Assembly (NCBI GenBank): GCA_938014865.1
Contig: CALLQJ010000028.1
Span: 1 to 5,064, forward strand
DNA: 5,064 bases
DNA from: an uncultured Fastidiosipila sp.
GTDB taxonomy: Bacteria; Bacillota; Clostridia; Saccharofermentanales; Fastidiosipilaceae
Direction: 5' to 3'
The notes under the pieces: model-generated
The model's database searches: none
What the model saw: only the letters and a program-made list of their open reading frames with translations
What the model was told of the DNA's origin: nothing
Translations under genes and position numbers: made by a program
Shown here: one piece after another, positions 3,705-5,064 of the stretch
Layout of the letters: every line of letters begins with the position of its first letter
Position numbering within the stretch: position 1 is the stretch's first letter

Positions 3705-5064
3705 ATGAATAAAAAAGAAAAAGAATGTAATCTATCCGCCGCAAATTTTGCCGTTTCCTTTGATCGGGACGAGCATCGCTTCAAGCTGAAGGTAAATGAC
3801 GCCGAAGACAAGTGCTTTGAACTCCTGCCGGGGCGTGTGCGCCTGGCGGACGGGAGCGAACGCTCCTTTAAAGAAGCCGATCCTTCCGACGTCGAGGTCA
3901 AGATCTGGGAAAAAGGCCGGGGGGCCGGCATTGATGTCATCTACAGAAATTTTGCCGATGTCGATTTCATCACCCGCCTATGGCTGCCCGCCAATCGCCG
4001 GGAAGTCAAAGCCGAGTGGATCCCCCTGGAAGAAAGGGAAGGCCGAGGGCCCCGTTCCGAGCGCATCATCTGGCCGGTGCCGAAGCTTTTAGACAGCGGC
4101 TATACCGTCCTGCCGTACCGGCAAGGCGAACTCATCCCGCGGGACTGGGGAGCGGAGATCAAAAACATTGTCTTTGACGGACAATTCAATACCGCCGTCT
4201 CCTATATGCCCTGGATCGGGCAGGTCGCCTCAGACGGGCAAGGCTGGCAGATGATCGCCGAGACCTCCTGGGACGGCGGCTACAGCCTCACGCACCCCGC
4301 CGGCGGACCGACCGAAGAAATTTACTTCTACTGGCTCCGCAGCCTGGGCCGCTGGAGCGATAAGCAAGTCTGCCGTTTATATTTCGAGGCCTCAGGCGAC
4401 GACTACAACCGCCAGGCCAAGCGCTATCGCCGCTATGTAAAAGAAAACGGGCACTTTGTGTCCCTGAAAGAAAAGGCCGATCGCAATCCGACCGTCAAAA
4501 AACTGATCGGTGCCTCGGTAGTGCACATGGGCATCAAAAGCCATGTGGAAGAAGATTCCTCTTTCTATGATCCCGAGCATCCGGAGAAAAATGAAGCGCT
4601 CAAAACCTTTGCCGAGCGGGAAGACGAGATCAAGGAACTTATTGATCTCGGTGCCGATAAATTTTATCTGCATCTGGATGGCTGGGCCGAACCCGGCTAC
4701 GACAATCAGCATCCCGATATTCTGCCGATCGGAAAAGACGCCGGCGGTCCCGAAGGCCTGCGTTCCTTATTTAATACGGTACAGTCCTCGGGGAATCTGA
4801 TCGGTCTGCATGACCAGTACCGGGATTATTACTTTAAAGCAAAAAGCTTCAGCCGCGACGAGGCGGTCACCTTGGAAGACGGCAGCAATCCGGAGCACGC
4901 CCGCTGGCACGGCGGACGGCAGACCTATCTCTGCTCGATTCTGGCGCCGGATTATCTGAAGCGGAATTTTGCCGAGATTTTCAAGGAAAACCTCCGGCCC
5001 GACTGCAGCTACCTGGATGTCTTCACCTGCAACGAGCCCGACGAATACTTCCATCCGGATCACC
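3705..5064 (+). CDS. Putative glycoside hydrolase, DUF5696-like, N-terminal 453 codons (3' end outside window)
   Basis: An open frame of 453 codons begins at ATG 3705 and runs off the right edge without a stop. The start is supported by AGAGG (3695-3699) five bases upstream and an in-frame TAG at 3672-3674. The N-terminal half is beta-rich (many Trp/Tyr, for example YMPWIGQVASDGQGW), consistent with a beta-sandwich substrate-facing domain. The second half looks like a TIM barrel: KFYLHLDGWAEPGYDNQHPD (Asp325), GLIGLHDQYRDYYFKA-like segment (His369, Asp370, Tyr372), ARWHGGRQTYLCSI, and YLDVFTCNEPDEYFHPDH (Asp438). These resemble DUF5696 proteins and, more distantly, alpha-N-acetylgalactosaminidase families GH101/GH129; Asp438 would suit the nucleophile, with the acid/base residue likely beyond the window. 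That relation is inference from memory. No signal peptide is present (MNKKEKECNLSAANF), so the enzyme appears cytosolic and would act on imported or internal glycosides. Confidence 0.72.
   Translation, partial: MNKKEKECNLSAANFAVSFDRDEHRFKLKVNDAEDKCFELLPGRVRLADGSERSFKEADPSDVEVKIWEKGRGAGIDVIYRNFADVDFITRLWLPANRREVKAEWIPLEEREGRGPRSERIIWPVPKLLDSGYTVLPYRQGELIPRDWGAEIKNIVFDGQFNTAVSYMPWIGQVASDGQGWQMIAETSWDGGYSLTHPAGGPTEEIYFYWLRSLGRWSDKQVCRLYFEASGDDYNRQAKRYRRYVKENGHFVSLKEKADRNPTVKKLIGASVVHMGIKSHVEEDSSFYDPEHPEKNEALKTFAEREDEIKELIDLGADKFYLHLDGWAEPGYDNQHPDILPIGKDAGGPEGLRSLFNTVQSSGNLIGLHDQYRDYYFKAKSFSRDEAVTLEDGSNPEHARWHGGRQTYLCSILAPDYLKRNFAEIFKENLRPDCSYLDVFTCNEPDEYFHPDH

Noticed and set aside
3512..3940. 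142-codon - strand open frame overlapping the start of the DUF5696-like gene
   Set aside because: Ser/Arg-rich translation without recognisable domain, antisense to a well-supported gene, and running through the - strand terminator at 3561-3586.
4767..5063. - strand frame at the right edge, and other short frames within 3796-5063
   Set aside because: All are shadows of the continuous + strand frame from 3705, which has recognisable conserved motifs across this interval.
1..5064. CRISPR array, tRNA/rRNA genes, insertion sequence ends, attachment sites
   Set aside because: No regularly spaced repeats, no tRNA cloverleaf or rRNA-like segments, no transposase or terminal inverted repeats were seen on either strand.

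Overview
The window looks like chromosomal DNA of a moderately GC-rich member of the Bacillota, most likely a gut-type Clostridia (Lachnospiraceae-like). This is inferred from strong AGGAG-type ribosome sites, compact U-tailed terminators, AT-rich spacers between GC-richer genes, and the sequence character of the glycogen branching enzyme and cysteine desulfidase. I cannot name a genus. All four clear protein genes lie on the + strand.

Layout: (1) 1-635 is the 3' end of glgB, the glycogen branching enzyme. (2) 636-804 is a hairpin-rich spacer with a possible glgB terminator, two overlapping and mutually exclusive inverted repeats, and a GC-rich hairpin just ahead of the next ribosome site. 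(3) 805-2073 is a stand-alone cyuA (UPF0597 / YhaM family), a predicted Fe-S L-cysteine desulfidase making pyruvate, ammonia and sulfide. (4) 2074-2535 is a 462-base spacer. Its left half carries the best non-coding signal in the window: on the - strand an extended -10 promoter, three stem-loops and a UUCG-capped terminator with a U7 tail, together a candidate small RNA of about 125 nt. A possible 23-residue + strand peptide gene overlaps it in antisense. The right half is AT-rich and ends in a fair promoter. (5) 2536-3462 is a nucleoside-hydrolase-like protein, closed by a strong terminator. (6) 3463-3704 is a spacer with a second - strand terminator and a weaker candidate - strand transcript. 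(7) 3705-5064 is the first 453 codons of a large gene running off the window, resembling DUF5696-type putative glycoside hydrolases.

The genes do not form an evident operon: each has its own spacer with hairpins, and the nucleoside-hydrolase-like gene has its own promoter and terminator. They share a loose theme of cytosolic catabolism and storage (glycogen, cysteine, a nucleoside- or ribosyl-like compound, a glycoside), but nothing here proves a joint pathway. The main items for a second look are the - strand small RNA candidate at 2122-2261, the repeated - strand terminators beside + strand genes, the noncanonical active-site loop of the nucleoside-hydrolase-like protein, and the glycosidase-like protein without a signal peptide.
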